A stretch of DNA of 64,000 nt from Pyxidicoccus xibeiensis. GTDB taxonomy: Bacteria; Myxococcota; Myxococcia; Myxococcales; Myxococcaceae. Location: assembly GCF_024198175.1 (NCBI RefSeq), contig NZ_JAJVKV010000006.1:434001-498000 (forward strand). Direction: 5' to 3'. Made by a program: the position numbers and the translations under genes. Positions 44,960 to 52,913 of the stretch are shown here, in pieces; within the stretch, counting starts at the first letter, position 1; each line of letters begins with the position of its first letter. A model generated the notes under the pieces. It ran no database searches. It was not told the DNA's origin and saw only the letters and a program-made list of their open reading frames with translations.

Positions 44960-45457
44960 ATGGCGAGCACGGTCAGCCCCTGGGTCGGGGTCATCATGGG
45001 CGGCAGGAGCGACCTGGAGTACCTGCAGCCCGGGGTCGACATCCTCAAGGAGCTGGGAATCCCGCATGAGGTCCGCGTGGTGTCGGCCCACCGCACCCCG
45101 GACTGGATGATGGAGTACGCGTCCACCGCGGAGTCGCGCGGCCTGTCCGTCATCATCGCCGCCGCGGGAGGGGCTGCCCACCTGCCCGGCATGGTGTCCA
45201 GCAAGACGCTGCTGCCCGTCATCGGCGTGCCCATGCCCACCACGCTGCTCAGCGGGCTGGACGCCCTGCTGTCCATCGTCCAGATGCCCAAGGGCGTGCC
45301 CGTGGGGACGCAGGCCATCGGCAAGCCGGGCGCCGCCAACGCCGCGCTGCACGCCGCCGCCATCCTCTGCCTCAAGTACCCGGAGCTGCGCGAGCGGCTC
45401 GCGGCGTGGCGCCAGGCGCGCACCGACGAGGTGCTGGCCCACCGGGAGATTTCATGA
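44960..45457 (+). CDS. purE: N5-carboxyaminoimidazole ribonucleotide mutase
   Basis: A 165-residue class I PurE, which moves the carboxyl group of N5-CAIR to C4 in purine synthesis. Signature stretches are [34 protein letters not shown] with the catalytic His, and [14 protein letters not shown]. The start MASTVSP is set by family length and a weak purine-rich upstream sequence. Its stop overlaps the purK ATG (ATGA), so the two enzymes, which act in sequence, are coupled. Confidence 0.96.
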   Translation: MASTVSPWVGVIMGGRSDLEYLQPGVDILKELGIPHEVRVVSAHRTPDWMMEYASTAESRGLSVIIAAAGGAAHLPGMVSSKTLLPVIGVPMPTTLLSGLDALLSIVQMPKGVPVGTQAIGKPGAANAALHAAAILCLKYPELRERLAAWRQARTDEVLAHREIS

Positions 45458-46596
45458 AGTCGCGCGTGGTGCTCCCCGGCGGGACGATTGGCATCCTCGG
45501 CGGCGGCCAGCTCGGGCGGATGATGGCGCTGTCGGCGCGCACGCTGGGCTTCCAGGTGCAGGCGCTGGACCCGGACGCCACCTGCCCCGCCCGCTCGGTG
45601 GTGGACCGCTGCCTCACCGCGTCCTTCTCCGACACCGCCGCCGCCGAGGAGCTGGCGCGCGGCTGTGACACGGTGACGCTCGAAATCGAGAAGATTGCCC
45701 TGTCCACGCTGGAGGCGGTGGCCCGGCACACGCCCATGCGGCCCGGCGCGTCCGTGCTGCACGTGGTGCAGCACCGGGGCCGGCAGAAGGGCTGGCTCGC
45801 GAAGGGCGGCTTCCCGCTGGGCCCCTGGCGCGAGGCCCACTCCGTCACCGAGCTGGCCGAGGCCATCCAGGCGCTGGGCGGCCGCTGCTTCGTGAAGTCC
45901 AGCGAGGGCGGCTACGACGGGCGAGGCCAGTGGGAGGTGAAGTCCGCCGCCGAGGCCCCCACCGCGTGGAAGGAGCTGGGCGAGCGCTCCGTGGTGGTGG
46001 AGGCCGCGCTGGAGCTGAAGTCCGAGCTGTCCGTGCTGGTGGCGCGCAACCCCCACGGGGACGTGGCGGTGTACCCGCCGGCATACAACCACCACGAGGA
46101 GCGCATCCTCGCGTGGTCCCTGCTGCCGGGCCCGCTGCCGGCCCACGTCGCCGCGCGGGCCACGGAGCTGGCGCGCGGCATCACCGAGGCGCTCCAGGTG
46201 GAGGGCCTGCTGGTGGTGGAGCTGTTCCTGCTCAACGACGGCAGCGTGCTCGTCAACGAGCTGGCGCCGCGGCCGCACAACAGCTTCCACTCCACCGAAG
46301 TCGCGTGCCTCACGTCCCAGTTCGAGCAGGCGGTGCGCGCGGCGTGCAACCTGCCCCTGGGCTCGGTGGAGGTGGTGCGCCCGGCGGCCATCGTCAACCT
46401 GCTGGGGGACTTGTGGCTGAAGGAGGGCGGCCCGCGCTTCGAGCAGGTGCTGGCCATGCCCGGCGTCCGGCTGCACCTGTACGGCAAGCGGGACGCGCGC
46501 AAGGGCCGGAAGATGGGGCACCTGTCCGCGGTGGGCACCACGCCCGAGGACGCGCTCGCGCGGGTGAAGGCCGCGGCCACCGCCCTGGGAGTCTGA
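45454..46596 (+). CDS. purK: N5-carboxyaminoimidazole ribonucleotide synthase
   Basis: A 380-residue ATP-grasp enzyme that carboxylates AIR with bicarbonate and ATP. Features are the N-terminal [44 protein letters not shown] (ATP-binding loop) and [14 protein letters not shown], the substrate/metal motif that in most PurK proteins reads NE(I/M)APRVHNSGHWT. The order purE-purK is the common one. Confidence 0.95.
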   Translation: MKSRVVLPGGTIGILGGGQLGRMMALSARTLGFQVQALDPDATCPARSVVDRCLTASFSDTAAAEELARGCDTVTLEIEKIALSTLEAVARHTPMRPGASVLHVVQHRGRQKGWLAKGGFPLGPWREAHSVTELAEAIQALGGRCFVKSSEGGYDGRGQWEVKSAAEAPTAWKELGERSVVVEAALELKSELSVLVARNPHGDVAVYPPAYNHHEERILAWSLLPGPLPAHVAARATELARGITEALQVEGLLVVELFLLNDGSVLVNELAPRPHNSFHSTEVACLTSQFEQAVRAACNLPLGSVEVVRPAAIVNLLGDLWLKEGGPRFEQVLAMPGVRLHLYGKRDARKGRKMGHLSAVGTTPEDALARVKAAATALGV

Positions 46597-46600
46597 CGCC

Positions 46601-47080
46601 GTGAAGACGAACGCCGCCCGGCTGCTGGACTCGCTCGGCGTGAAGTACGAGCTGCGCGACTACGAGGTGGACCCGGAGGACTTGTCCGCGGAGACGGTGG
46701 CCGCGAAGGTGGGCATGCCCGCCGAGCAGGTCTTCAAGACGCTGGTGGCGCGCGGCGACCGCACGGGCGTGCTGATGGCGGTGGTGCCCGGCAACGCGGA
46801 GCTCGACTTGAAGGCCCTGGCCCGGCTGAGCGGCGACCGCAAGGTGGACACCGTGCCCCTCAAGGAGCTGCAGCCGCTCACCGGCTACGTGCGCGGCGGG
46901 TGCACCGCCATCGGCGGCAAGAAGGACTATCCCGTCTACGTCGACGAGACGCTGGAGCTGTTCGACGTGGTGGCGGTGTCCGCCGGCGTGCGCGGCACGC
47001 AGCTCGTGCTGGCACCCGCGGACTACCTGCGGGTGACGAAGGCGAAGACGGGCCCCATCTCCCGCGACAAGGCGTCCTGA
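46601..47080 (+). CDS. ybaK: YbaK/EbsC-type aminoacyl-tRNA deacylase
   Basis: A 159-residue YbaK-domain protein that most likely hydrolyses Cys-tRNA(Pro) or similar misacylated tRNA in trans. Visible are VFKTLVARGDRTGVLMAVVPGNAELDLKAL with the conserved Lys, and GGCTAIGGKKDYPVYVDE, close to the YbaK GGxSPxGxKK pattern. The start is a GTG (MKTNAARL) just 4 bp after the purK stop, so it is cotranscribed with purEK. Confidence 0.93.
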   Translation: MKTNAARLLDSLGVKYELRDYEVDPEDLSAETVAAKVGMPAEQVFKTLVARGDRTGVLMAVVPGNAELDLKALARLSGDRKVDTVPLKELQPLTGYVRGGCTAIGGKKDYPVYVDETLELFDVVAVSAGVRGTQLVLAPADYLRVTKAKTGPISRDKAS

Positions 47081-47088
47081 GCGCCGCG

Positions 47089-48117
47089 CTACGCCGCGCT
47101 GCCCTGCCCCGGCACGAAGAGCACCTTGCCGGCCGTCATGTCGGAGGAGGCGATGCGCACCGCCTCGCCCGCGGACTCCAGCGGCAGGCGCGCGCGCACC
47201 GGCGTCTGCAGCTCGCGGCCCACCATGGCCGTCACCGCCATGGCCGCGCCGAGCTTCTCCTTGCCGAAGCCCCGCTTGCCCCAGCGCTCCATCCAGAAGC
47301 CCTCCACCTTCTTGTCGCCGAAGATGAAGTCGCGCGGGTGGACGCGGCACTCCTGCTCGGACAGCAGGCCGTGGACGATGACGGTGCCCCCGTCGACCAG
47401 CGCCTGCGAGAGCTGGCCGGTGAGCCTGCCGCCCACCGCGTCGAAGGCGAGCGAAACCTGGAGCTCCTGGCACATCAGGCGCAGCCGCTCCTCGAACTCC
47501 GGCTCATGGCTGCTCAGCACGTGCTCGGCGCCCAGCTTGCGCAACAGCTCCACCTGCTCCGGCCGGCTCACCACGTGCACCATGGGGATGCCGGCCTTGC
47601 GCGCCAGCACCCCCAGCATCCGCCCCAGGGCGCTCGCCGCGGCCGTCTGCGCCAGCGCGGCGTGCTTGCCCGCGCGCGCGCGCTCCATGAGCACCCACGC
47701 GGTGAAGGGGTTGACGAAGAGGCTCGAGCCCTGCTCGTCGGAGATGTGCGCGCGAAGCGGCAGGCACTGTGACAGCCCCACCACCGCGTACTCCGACCAC
47801 AGCCCTTCCCCGTCAGCGGGGGCCGCGCAGGCGACGCGCCGGCCCACCATGAGGCGCCCGGTGACGCCGCCCGCGGCGACGACGGTGCCGCTGCCCTCGA
47901 AGCCCGGCACCATGGGCAGGGGCTTGCGCGTCCCGTACATGCCGCGGATGAACATCATGTCCGACGGGTTGATGGGGGACGCCGCCATGCGCACCAGCAC
48001 CTGACGCGCCGTGGGCCGGGGCACGGGCCGCGTCTCCACCCGCAGGGACTCCGGCCGGCCGTCGAAGGCGGTGAGGACCAGCGCTCGCATCGTCTCGGGC
48101 AGGGGCAGGGCTTTCAT
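47089..48117 (-). CDS. Zinc-free MDR family (quinone oxidoreductase-like) enzyme
   Basis: A 342-residue medium-chain dehydrogenase/reductase. The catalytic domain has INPSDMMFIRGMYG and PGFEGSGTVVAAG; the coenzyme domain has AAASALGRMLGVLARKAGI in place of the usual GxGxxG, then a glutamine-rich NADP site VVSRPEQVELL. The cysteines that bind zinc in alcohol dehydrogenases are absent, so it belongs with quinone or enoyl reductases. The start MKALPLPETMRAL is used; MRALVL nine codons on is a possible start. It converges with ybaK and is divergent from the coiled-coil gene. Confidence 0.88.
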   Translation of the reverse strand: MKALPLPETMRALVLTAFDGRPESLRVETRPVPRPTARQVLVRMAASPINPSDMMFIRGMYGTRKPLPMVPGFEGSGTVVAAGGVTGRLMVGRRVACAAPADGEGLWSEYAVVGLSQCLPLRAHISDEQGSSLFVNPFTAWVLMERARAGKHAALAQTAAASALGRMLGVLARKAGIPMVHVVSRPEQVELLRKLGAEHVLSSHEPEFEERLRLMCQELQVSLAFDAVGGRLTGQLSQALVDGGTVIVHGLLSEQECRVHPRDFIFGDKKVEGFWMERWGKRGFGKEKLGAAMAVTAMVGRELQTPVRARLPLESAGEAVRIASSDMTAGKVLFVPGQGSAA

Positions 48118-48191
48118 GCGGAAGACCTTTTTATTCGCCCGCGCGTGAAAGGGGGAATTCCCTGCCCGGCCCATGTCCCTGGGGTCTCTCG

Positions 48192-49445
48192 ATGAACGCC
48201 ACCATCTTGCAGCTCCACCACCGAGAAGCCTTCGAGCGCACCGTCACGCGCGCCCTCGCCGCGGGGGCCGGCGCGGGCCTCGTCCACCTCGCCACCCTGC
48301 GTTTGGGCCTGCCGCTGCCGCTGGCGTGGCTGGTGCCGGCCGCGGTGGTGCTGGCGTGCGCGCAGGGAGACAAGTGGGACCGCATCCTCCTGGGGGGCCT
48401 GGGGGTGCTGCTCACCGCGCTGCCGTATGCGCTGGGCATGGCGCCGGCGTGGACGGTGGCGTGCAGCGCGGCGGCGGCGGGGGCGCTGCTGGTGCGCGCG
48501 CGGCTCAGCGAGCGGGGGGAGAAGGGACAGGTGGCGGACGCGCGCCCCACCCTCGTCCACTTCGGGCTGGGGGCCGCGCTGGGGGCGGGGCTGACGCTGG
48601 CGGGCGTGGAGGTGGCGCGCGTCTTCACCGTGCGGCTGGCGGACCTGGCCACGCCGGCCCTGCTGGGGGCGGGGGTGTCGGGGGGCATCCTCGGCCTCTT
48701 CGTGGGGCTCAGCGCCGTGGCCGCGCACCTGGCGCTGTCCGCGGACCCGGTGGAGGCGCGCGCCGAGGAGCTGCTGCCCCGGCTCTCCGGTGACTTCCGG
48801 ACGCAGTCGGAGCGGGCGCTGACGCTCTACCGGCAATGCGGCCAGTCGCTGGCGCTGCTGCCCCGGGAGCCCGCGCGCGAGGAGCTGGCCCGCACGCTGG
48901 CGCGCATCACGCGCGACGCGGTGGAGCTGGCCTCGGAGTGGGCCGGCGTGGAGGCGCAGTTGGAGGAGCGCGCGCAGGCGGAGCTCCAGGCCGAGCGCGA
49001 GGACCTGGAGCGCAGCGCCCGCGCCAGCACGGACGCGGTGGCGCGCCGGCAGCTCGAGCTGGCCGCGGCCTCGCTGGGGGAAGAGGTGCAGCACCTGGGC
49101 GAGCTGAAGCAGCGGCGGGAGCGCATCCTCGCGCGGCTCCGGGCCGAGGTGGCGCTGCTGGAGCGGGCGCGCGTGGCGCTGCTGTCGCTGCGCAGCGGCC
49201 AGGCCCAGCTCAAGGCCGCGGAGCTGTCCGCGCTGGCGCGCCGCTTCCGCTCGCTGTCCTCCGTCCAGTGGGAGGAGGGCCAGTCGCTGGACGCCGTCGC
49301 CACCCAGGCCGCGCTGTCCGTGACGCCGGGCGTCGCGGCCCCTGCCCCCTCTGATTCCGCCCACACTGTTCAGGCCATCCAGGAAGTCCCGGCCGGGGAG
49401 GGTGCGGCGCCAGTGGGGGAATCTTCCCGGATTCGTGAGTCCTGA
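48192..49445 (+). CDS. Membrane protein with long coiled coil, function unknown
   Basis: A 417-residue protein with no signal peptide but four to six hydrophobic segments between residues 20 and 185 (AGAGLVHLATL, LAWLVPAAVVLACA, LLGGLGVLLTALPYAL, LGAALGAGLTLAGV, GGILGLFVGLSAVAAHLAL). From about 195 to 365 it is a charged helical coiled coil rich in Glu, Arg, Ala and Leu (for example LEERAQAELQAEREDLERSAR). The end is Ala/Pro-rich. It looks like an inner-membrane anchor with a cytoplasmic rod. I do not recognise a family. Confidence 0.78.
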   Translation: MNATILQLHHREAFERTVTRALAAGAGAGLVHLATLRLGLPLPLAWLVPAAVVLACAQGDKWDRILLGGLGVLLTALPYALGMAPAWTVACSAAAAGALLVRARLSERGEKGQVADARPTLVHFGLGAALGAGLTLAGVEVARVFTVRLADLATPALLGAGVSGGILGLFVGLSAVAAHLALSADPVEARAEELLPRLSGDFRTQSERALTLYRQCGQSLALLPREPAREELARTLARITRDAVELASEWAGVEAQLEERAQAELQAEREDLERSARASTDAVARRQLELAAASLGEEVQHLGELKQRRERILARLRAEVALLERARVALLSLRSGQAQLKAAELSALARRFRSLSSVQWEEGQSLDAVATQAALSVTPGVAAPAPSDSAHTVQAIQEVPAGEGAAPVGESSRIRES

Positions 49446-49559
49446 CGGGGCTGTACGCCCGCCCGACGAGGGGCGGAGGGGCCTCCGTTGCCGGGCCGTC
49501 AGGAGAATCTCACGGGGGTGGCCTGAAGCCGTGGGACGGTTCAGCTACAATTTCCCCAC

Positions 49560-50744
49560 ATGAGCCCCCCCTCCTCCTCCACGCCGGCCCCCGCCTGGCT
49601 GTGGAACGGTGACGAGCCGAGCGTCACGTCCGTGTTCCAGCCCATCGTGGACCTCCTGCACGGCGAGGTCATCGGCCACGAGGTGCTGTCACGAGGGCCA
49701 GGCGAGTGGCGGGAGCCGCAGGTGCTCTTCACGCATGCGCGGGCGAAGGGCTTCACGTGGGAGCTGGAGCGCGCGTGCTGGACGGCGGCGCTGCGGTGCA
49801 TCTCCACGCTGCCGGACGAGCAGCGGCGCGCGCCCTTCTTCTTCAACGTCAGCCCGGACGTGCTGAGCGACCCGCGCTTCGGGGACGGCTCCACGATTGA
49901 GCTGCTGGCGCGCTACGGGCTGAACCCGAAGCACCTGGTGCTGGAAATCACGGAGAAGGCGGCGTTCGACGACATCGAGCTGATTCAGCGGCTGACGCGG
50001 CAGCGCGCGGCGGAGGGCTTCGGGATTGCGCTGGACGACTTCGGCGCGGGGCACTCGGGGCTGGTGACGCTGGTGCACAGCGCGCCGCAGTTCATCAAGC
50101 TGGACCAGGCGCTGGTGCGCGACATCCACCGGTACAGCTACCAGCAGCACCTGGTGAAGTCGCTGGTGGCGTTCGCCTCCAGCGTGGACGCCATCCTCAT
50201 CGCGGAGGGCGTGGAGACGTGGGACGAGCTGGCGGTGCTGCTGCGGCTGGGCATCCGCTACGTGCAGGGCTACCTGGTGGCCCGCCCCGCTCCGTCGCCC
50301 GTGATTCCCAACGGGGAGTTCCAGGCGCGGCGCCACCAGGCGATGCGCGCGCTGGACTTCCGCGAGGGCACGGGCGAGGACGACGAGACGGTGGGGAGCA
50401 TGATCATCCGCCGCACCTGCGGTGACGCGGGCATGTCGGCGGAGGACGTGCGCCGGCTCTTCCACGACACGCCCGCGCTGGACCATGTGGTGCTGCTGGA
50501 GGGTGAGCGGCCGTCGGCGCTGGTGACGCGGCGGCACGCGCCGTCGATGAACGACCGCCCGCTGGTGGTGGAGGACCGCATGGCCATCACCACGCTGGCG
50601 CGGCTGGCCATGAAGCGCCCGCCGGAGTGGCTCTACGAGCCCGTGGTGGTGACGGATGCGCAGGGCGTCTTCCTGGGCACGGTGACGATGAAGCAGGTCA
50701 TCCTCCGCGCCACGGAGTTGCTGGAGCGGCGCGGGACGCGGTAA
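49560..50744 (+). CDS. EAL domain protein with C-terminal CBS pair
   Basis: A 394-residue cytoplasmic protein. The EAL domain (about 20-255) keeps the catalytic pattern: EVLSR in place of EAL, NVSPDVL, LEITEKAAF, ALDDFGAGHSG, FIKLD, and AEGVET. So cyclic-di-GMP phosphodiesterase activity is plausible. The last 130 residues (from MIIRRTCG) look like two CBS domains (TCGDAGMSAEDVRRLFHDTPALDHVVLLEG, VVVTDAQGVFLGTVTMKQVI), which often bind adenine nucleotides. There is no GGDEF domain. TACAAT ends 8 nt before the ATG, suggesting a leaderless transcript. It ends 36 bp before the sitA-like gene. Confidence 0.9.
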   Translation: MSPPSSSTPAPAWLWNGDEPSVTSVFQPIVDLLHGEVIGHEVLSRGPGEWREPQVLFTHARAKGFTWELERACWTAALRCISTLPDEQRRAPFFFNVSPDVLSDPRFGDGSTIELLARYGLNPKHLVLEITEKAAFDDIELIQRLTRQRAAEGFGIALDDFGAGHSGLVTLVHSAPQFIKLDQALVRDIHRYSYQQHLVKSLVAFASSVDAILIAEGVETWDELAVLLRLGIRYVQGYLVARPAPSPVIPNGEFQARRHQAMRALDFREGTGEDDETVGSMIIRRTCGDAGMSAEDVRRLFHDTPALDHVVLLEGERPSALVTRRHAPSMNDRPLVVEDRMAITTLARLAMKRPPEWLYEPVVVTDAQGVFLGTVTMKQVILRATELLERRGTR

Positions 50745-50780
50745 GGGAGCAGAGGGCTCGGGCTGGTAGGTTTCGCGCCC

Positions 50781-51434
50781 ATGCGAAGCCTTCACGCGCT
50801 CCTGCTCTTGTGGCTTGCCGTGTCCTGGTCGGGCTGCGCCACCGTCACGCCACGGGTGTCGGCAGAGACGGAATGCGAAGACCCCGGGGCGGACCAGTGC
50901 GTCACCCTCCTGTGCCTCGGTGACGCCTGCGGCTTCTACCGGTGCGAGGACATGCCCGGTGAGGTCGAACTGGCGCGCTTCCCGCCCTCGGTGGGGCCTC
51001 CGACGCCTGCGGCACCAGGAGGGCGGCCCCGGAGGAACTGGGGCGGCGCGGGGAAGCTGCCCGGTGGCGCTGTCATGGTCTTCCCCAACTGGAACGGCGC
51101 GCCCGAGCAGATCATCCCGCCTTCACGCCAGCTCCCGCCCGGCAGATGGGAGAAGCACCACATCTTTCCCCAGCAGGAGGAACTGGCGAGGTGGTTCGAA
51201 AAGCAAGGCGTCAGAATCCACGATTTCACCATGCCCCTTCCATTCGAAGTTCATCAACGGATTCACCGCGAGGGAGGGAACGGAGGACCATGGAACCGAT
51301 CCTGGCTCGACTTCAAGCGCCTGAATCCCAGGGCTACGCCAGAGGAGATCTACAAGCACGCGGGAGAACTCATCTATCGCTTCCAGCTCACGGACGGCCC
51401 CGTTCAGCCCTACTATTCTCGCCCCGGGACATGA
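50781..51434 (+). CDS. sitA6: SitA6-like lipoprotein toxin (TIGR02269 family)
   Basis: A 217-residue lipoprotein (lipobox WSGC, Cys19) of the myxobacterial TIGR02269/SitA6 type, assigned from memory of the family. The N-terminal part is Cys-rich (ECEDPG, QCVTLLC, ACGFYRC), then a Pro/Gly linker. The C-terminal 95 residues are a likely nuclease-type toxin domain: KHHIFPQQ (His126/His127), GVRIHDFTMPLP, HQRIHREGG and WNRSW. SitA toxins are lipoproteins moved between cells by TraAB-dependent outer-membrane exchange and kill partners lacking the matching immunity protein. The immunity gene follows 7 bp later. TAGGTT ends 8 nt before the ATG. Confidence 0.85.
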   Translation: MRSLHALLLLWLAVSWSGCATVTPRVSAETECEDPGADQCVTLLCLGDACGFYRCEDMPGEVELARFPPSVGPPTPAAPGGRPRRNWGGAGKLPGGAVMVFPNWNGAPEQIIPPSRQLPPGRWEKHHIFPQQEELARWFEKQGVRIHDFTMPLPFEVHQRIHREGGNGGPWNRSWLDFKRLNPRATPEEIYKHAGELIYRFQLTDGPVQPYYSRPGT

Positions 51435-51441
51435 GGACGTG

Positions 51442-52167
51442 ATGACCCGATTCTTCTGGATGCAGGAAGACGAGGTGGTCGCAGCAAAATACGGTGGCTA
51501 CATTGAGGCGTCGCACAGGTGGGGGCTCCCCGGCGCACGGTGCCACGCGTGCGGTGCTACATGGAGCGACGTAGGCCACGAGTACCCATGCGTCGACCTG
51601 TCGCAATTGCCAGAGCGCGGCGAGTTCAAGATACCCAGGCCCGAGTCCTTCACGGAGTTCGCGCGCCTGCGCGAGCTGGTGCGCCCCCTGGCTCCTCCCA
51701 ATGCCGAGCTGCCACCTGGTACTGACTTTGGGCTGCTGGAGGGCACTGCTTCTGGGAAGTTTGGCCCTATTGCATGGTCGCCAGGCCAGATCACTCTGCT
51801 CATTCAGCGGGATGCGGTGGAGCGGCTCCAGACAGCAGGTGTACGGGGCTTATTGCCCTGCCCGACAGCCTTGCGGTTCCGGAAGAAGGACCCGCCAGAG
51901 CTTCTAGAACTACAAATCGAGCCGCGCAGCCGCCTGCACCCGGACTGCATTCCGCAGGATGTGCCGCCACCATGCACCACCTGTGGGCGGCACGGCTTCT
52001 CTCGTCCGGACGAGCCCATCCTCGAAGCGGCATCCCTTCCCACAGACAGTGACCTGTTCCGCGTGGGCAACTTCGCTCCGATGCTCATCGGCACCGAGCG
52101 CCTCATGGACGCCGTGCAGCGCCTGGAGTTGGAAGGCATCACCTTCCGCGAGCTGCCCACTCGCTAG
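51442..52167 (+). CDS. sitI6: SitI6-like double-CXXCG immunity protein
   Basis: A 241-residue soluble protein with two zinc-ribbon-like motifs, CHACG (Cys34/Cys37) and CTTCG (Cys178/Cys181), the mark of the myxobacterial double-CXXCG family that encodes SitI6 immunity proteins. It has no signal peptide, as expected for protection in the cytoplasm against a delivered nuclease. The ATG at 51442 follows GAGG; a GTG lies directly before it at 51439. Base composition looks lower in GC than the neighbours, consistent with horizontal exchange. It is 7 bp downstream of the toxin gene, the standard toxin-immunity order. Confidence 0.85.
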   Translation: MTRFFWMQEDEVVAAKYGGYIEASHRWGLPGARCHACGATWSDVGHEYPCVDLSQLPERGEFKIPRPESFTEFARLRELVRPLAPPNAELPPGTDFGLLEGTASGKFGPIAWSPGQITLLIQRDAVERLQTAGVRGLLPCPTALRFRKKDPPELLELQIEPRSRLHPDCIPQDVPPPCTTCGRHGFSRPDEPILEAASLPTDSDLFRVGNFAPMLIGTERLMDAVQRLELEGITFRELPTR

Positions 52168-52245
52168 TCGGCGCCTCGGAAGCAGTCCATCACACCGCGC
52201 CGGAATACGCAGTGGGAGAGGCCATTGCCAGACGAAGGTTTCGCC

Positions 52246-52399
52246 TCAGGAGCAGACCTCGTACGGGATGACATCCTCCGTGTACATCGTGCGAATGGTT
52301 CCCCAGCAAGCCGGGCTGGAGCCGCACAGGCACCTGCGCTCTCCGACCAGATTCGTGTGTCGCGCGTCGCTGTAGAAGCGGATCCAATACTGGGTGGTA
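52246..52399 (-). pseudogene. Remnant of a small Cys-rich protein gene (DUF6289-like)
   Basis: The minus strand encodes about 50 residues ending YTEDVIPYEVCS, with WIRFYSDARHTNLVGERR and a CLCG and CWG before. This pattern (YSDA...VG...C.G...WG...C) resembles the small exported DUF6289 proteins, common in myxobacteria and actinobacteria, from memory. The frame has a stop codon just upstream and no start codon or signal peptide, so it is a truncated relic. The family call is tentative. Confidence 0.35.
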
Positions 52400-52494
52400 C
52401 ATCAAGTGAACTGCCGTAGGAGTTCGCGGTGCCCGTCCCCGGGAGTTGCGCCGGGGGATGGCGCGCTGTCATGGGAAGTTTGCAAAACCCCTCG

Positions 52495-52522
52495 TTGCGG
52501 CAACTGGACATTTGAATATTGT
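52495..52522 (+). promoter_or_regulatory. arsR promoter
   Basis: TTGCGG (52495-52500), 16-bp spacer, TATTGT (52517-52522). The -10 box overlaps the palindrome described next, and ends 9 nt before the arsR ATG. Confidence 0.45.
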
Positions 52523-52527
52523 AATAT
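52516..52527. promoter_or_regulatory. ArsR operator candidate
   Basis: ATATT GT AATAT is a perfect AT-rich palindrome, striking in this GC-rich genome and overlapping the -10 box of arsR. ArsR-family operators are short AT-rich inverted repeats of this kind. Confidence 0.55.
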
Positions 52528-52531
52528 CGCC

Positions 52532-52897
52532 ATGTCCGCCGCGATTGAATCCCTGGACGTCCGCTCCGCCTCTCGACTCTTCAAGGCACTGGGGGACGAG
52601 ACGCGCCTTCGTATCGTCGCGCTCCTCAGTCATGGGGAGCTGTGCGTCTGCCACTTTGAATCCGCGCTCGGGCTGACCCAGTCCAACACCTCCCGGCAGC
52701 TCGGAGTGCTGAAGAACGCTGGCATCGTCGAGGCCCGGCGTGACGGGAGCTGGGTCTATTACCGACTGGCCCCTCAGCTGGACGAGGTGTGCAAGGCACA
52801 GCTCAAGACGCTCGTGAGTGCCTTCTCCAAGCGGGACGTGCTTCGCGCGGATGTCGAGCGCCTGCTCGAGAGCCGCGGCCCCAACGCCTGTAAGTAG
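52532..52897 (+). CDS. arsR: ArsR family arsenic-responsive repressor
   Basis: A 121-residue winged-helix repressor. The metalloid site ELCVCH (Cys38 and Cys40) in the recognition-helix area matches the ELCVCDL signature of E. coli-type ArsR, with His in place of Asp; a third Cys may come from elsewhere (Cys near residue 88). LTQSNTSRQLGVLKNAGIV is the DNA-recognition region. Binding of As(III) or Sb(III) should release the operator. The acr3 gene follows 16 bp later, so both are controlled together. Confidence 0.93.
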   Translation: MSAAIESLDVRSASRLFKALGDETRLRIVALLSHGELCVCHFESALGLTQSNTSRQLGVLKNAGIVEARRDGSWVYYRLAPQLDEVCKAQLKTLVSAFSKRDVLRADVERLLESRGPNACK

Positions 52898-52913
52898 CCC
52901 CCGGGAACCTCCC

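Larger units (their letters stand above)
52168..52531. other. 364-bp gap between sitI6 and arsR
   Basis: No intact gene is visible. It holds the small minus-strand remnant described next, and the arsR promoter and operator at its right end. The AT content is higher than in the flanking genes. Confidence 0.5.
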
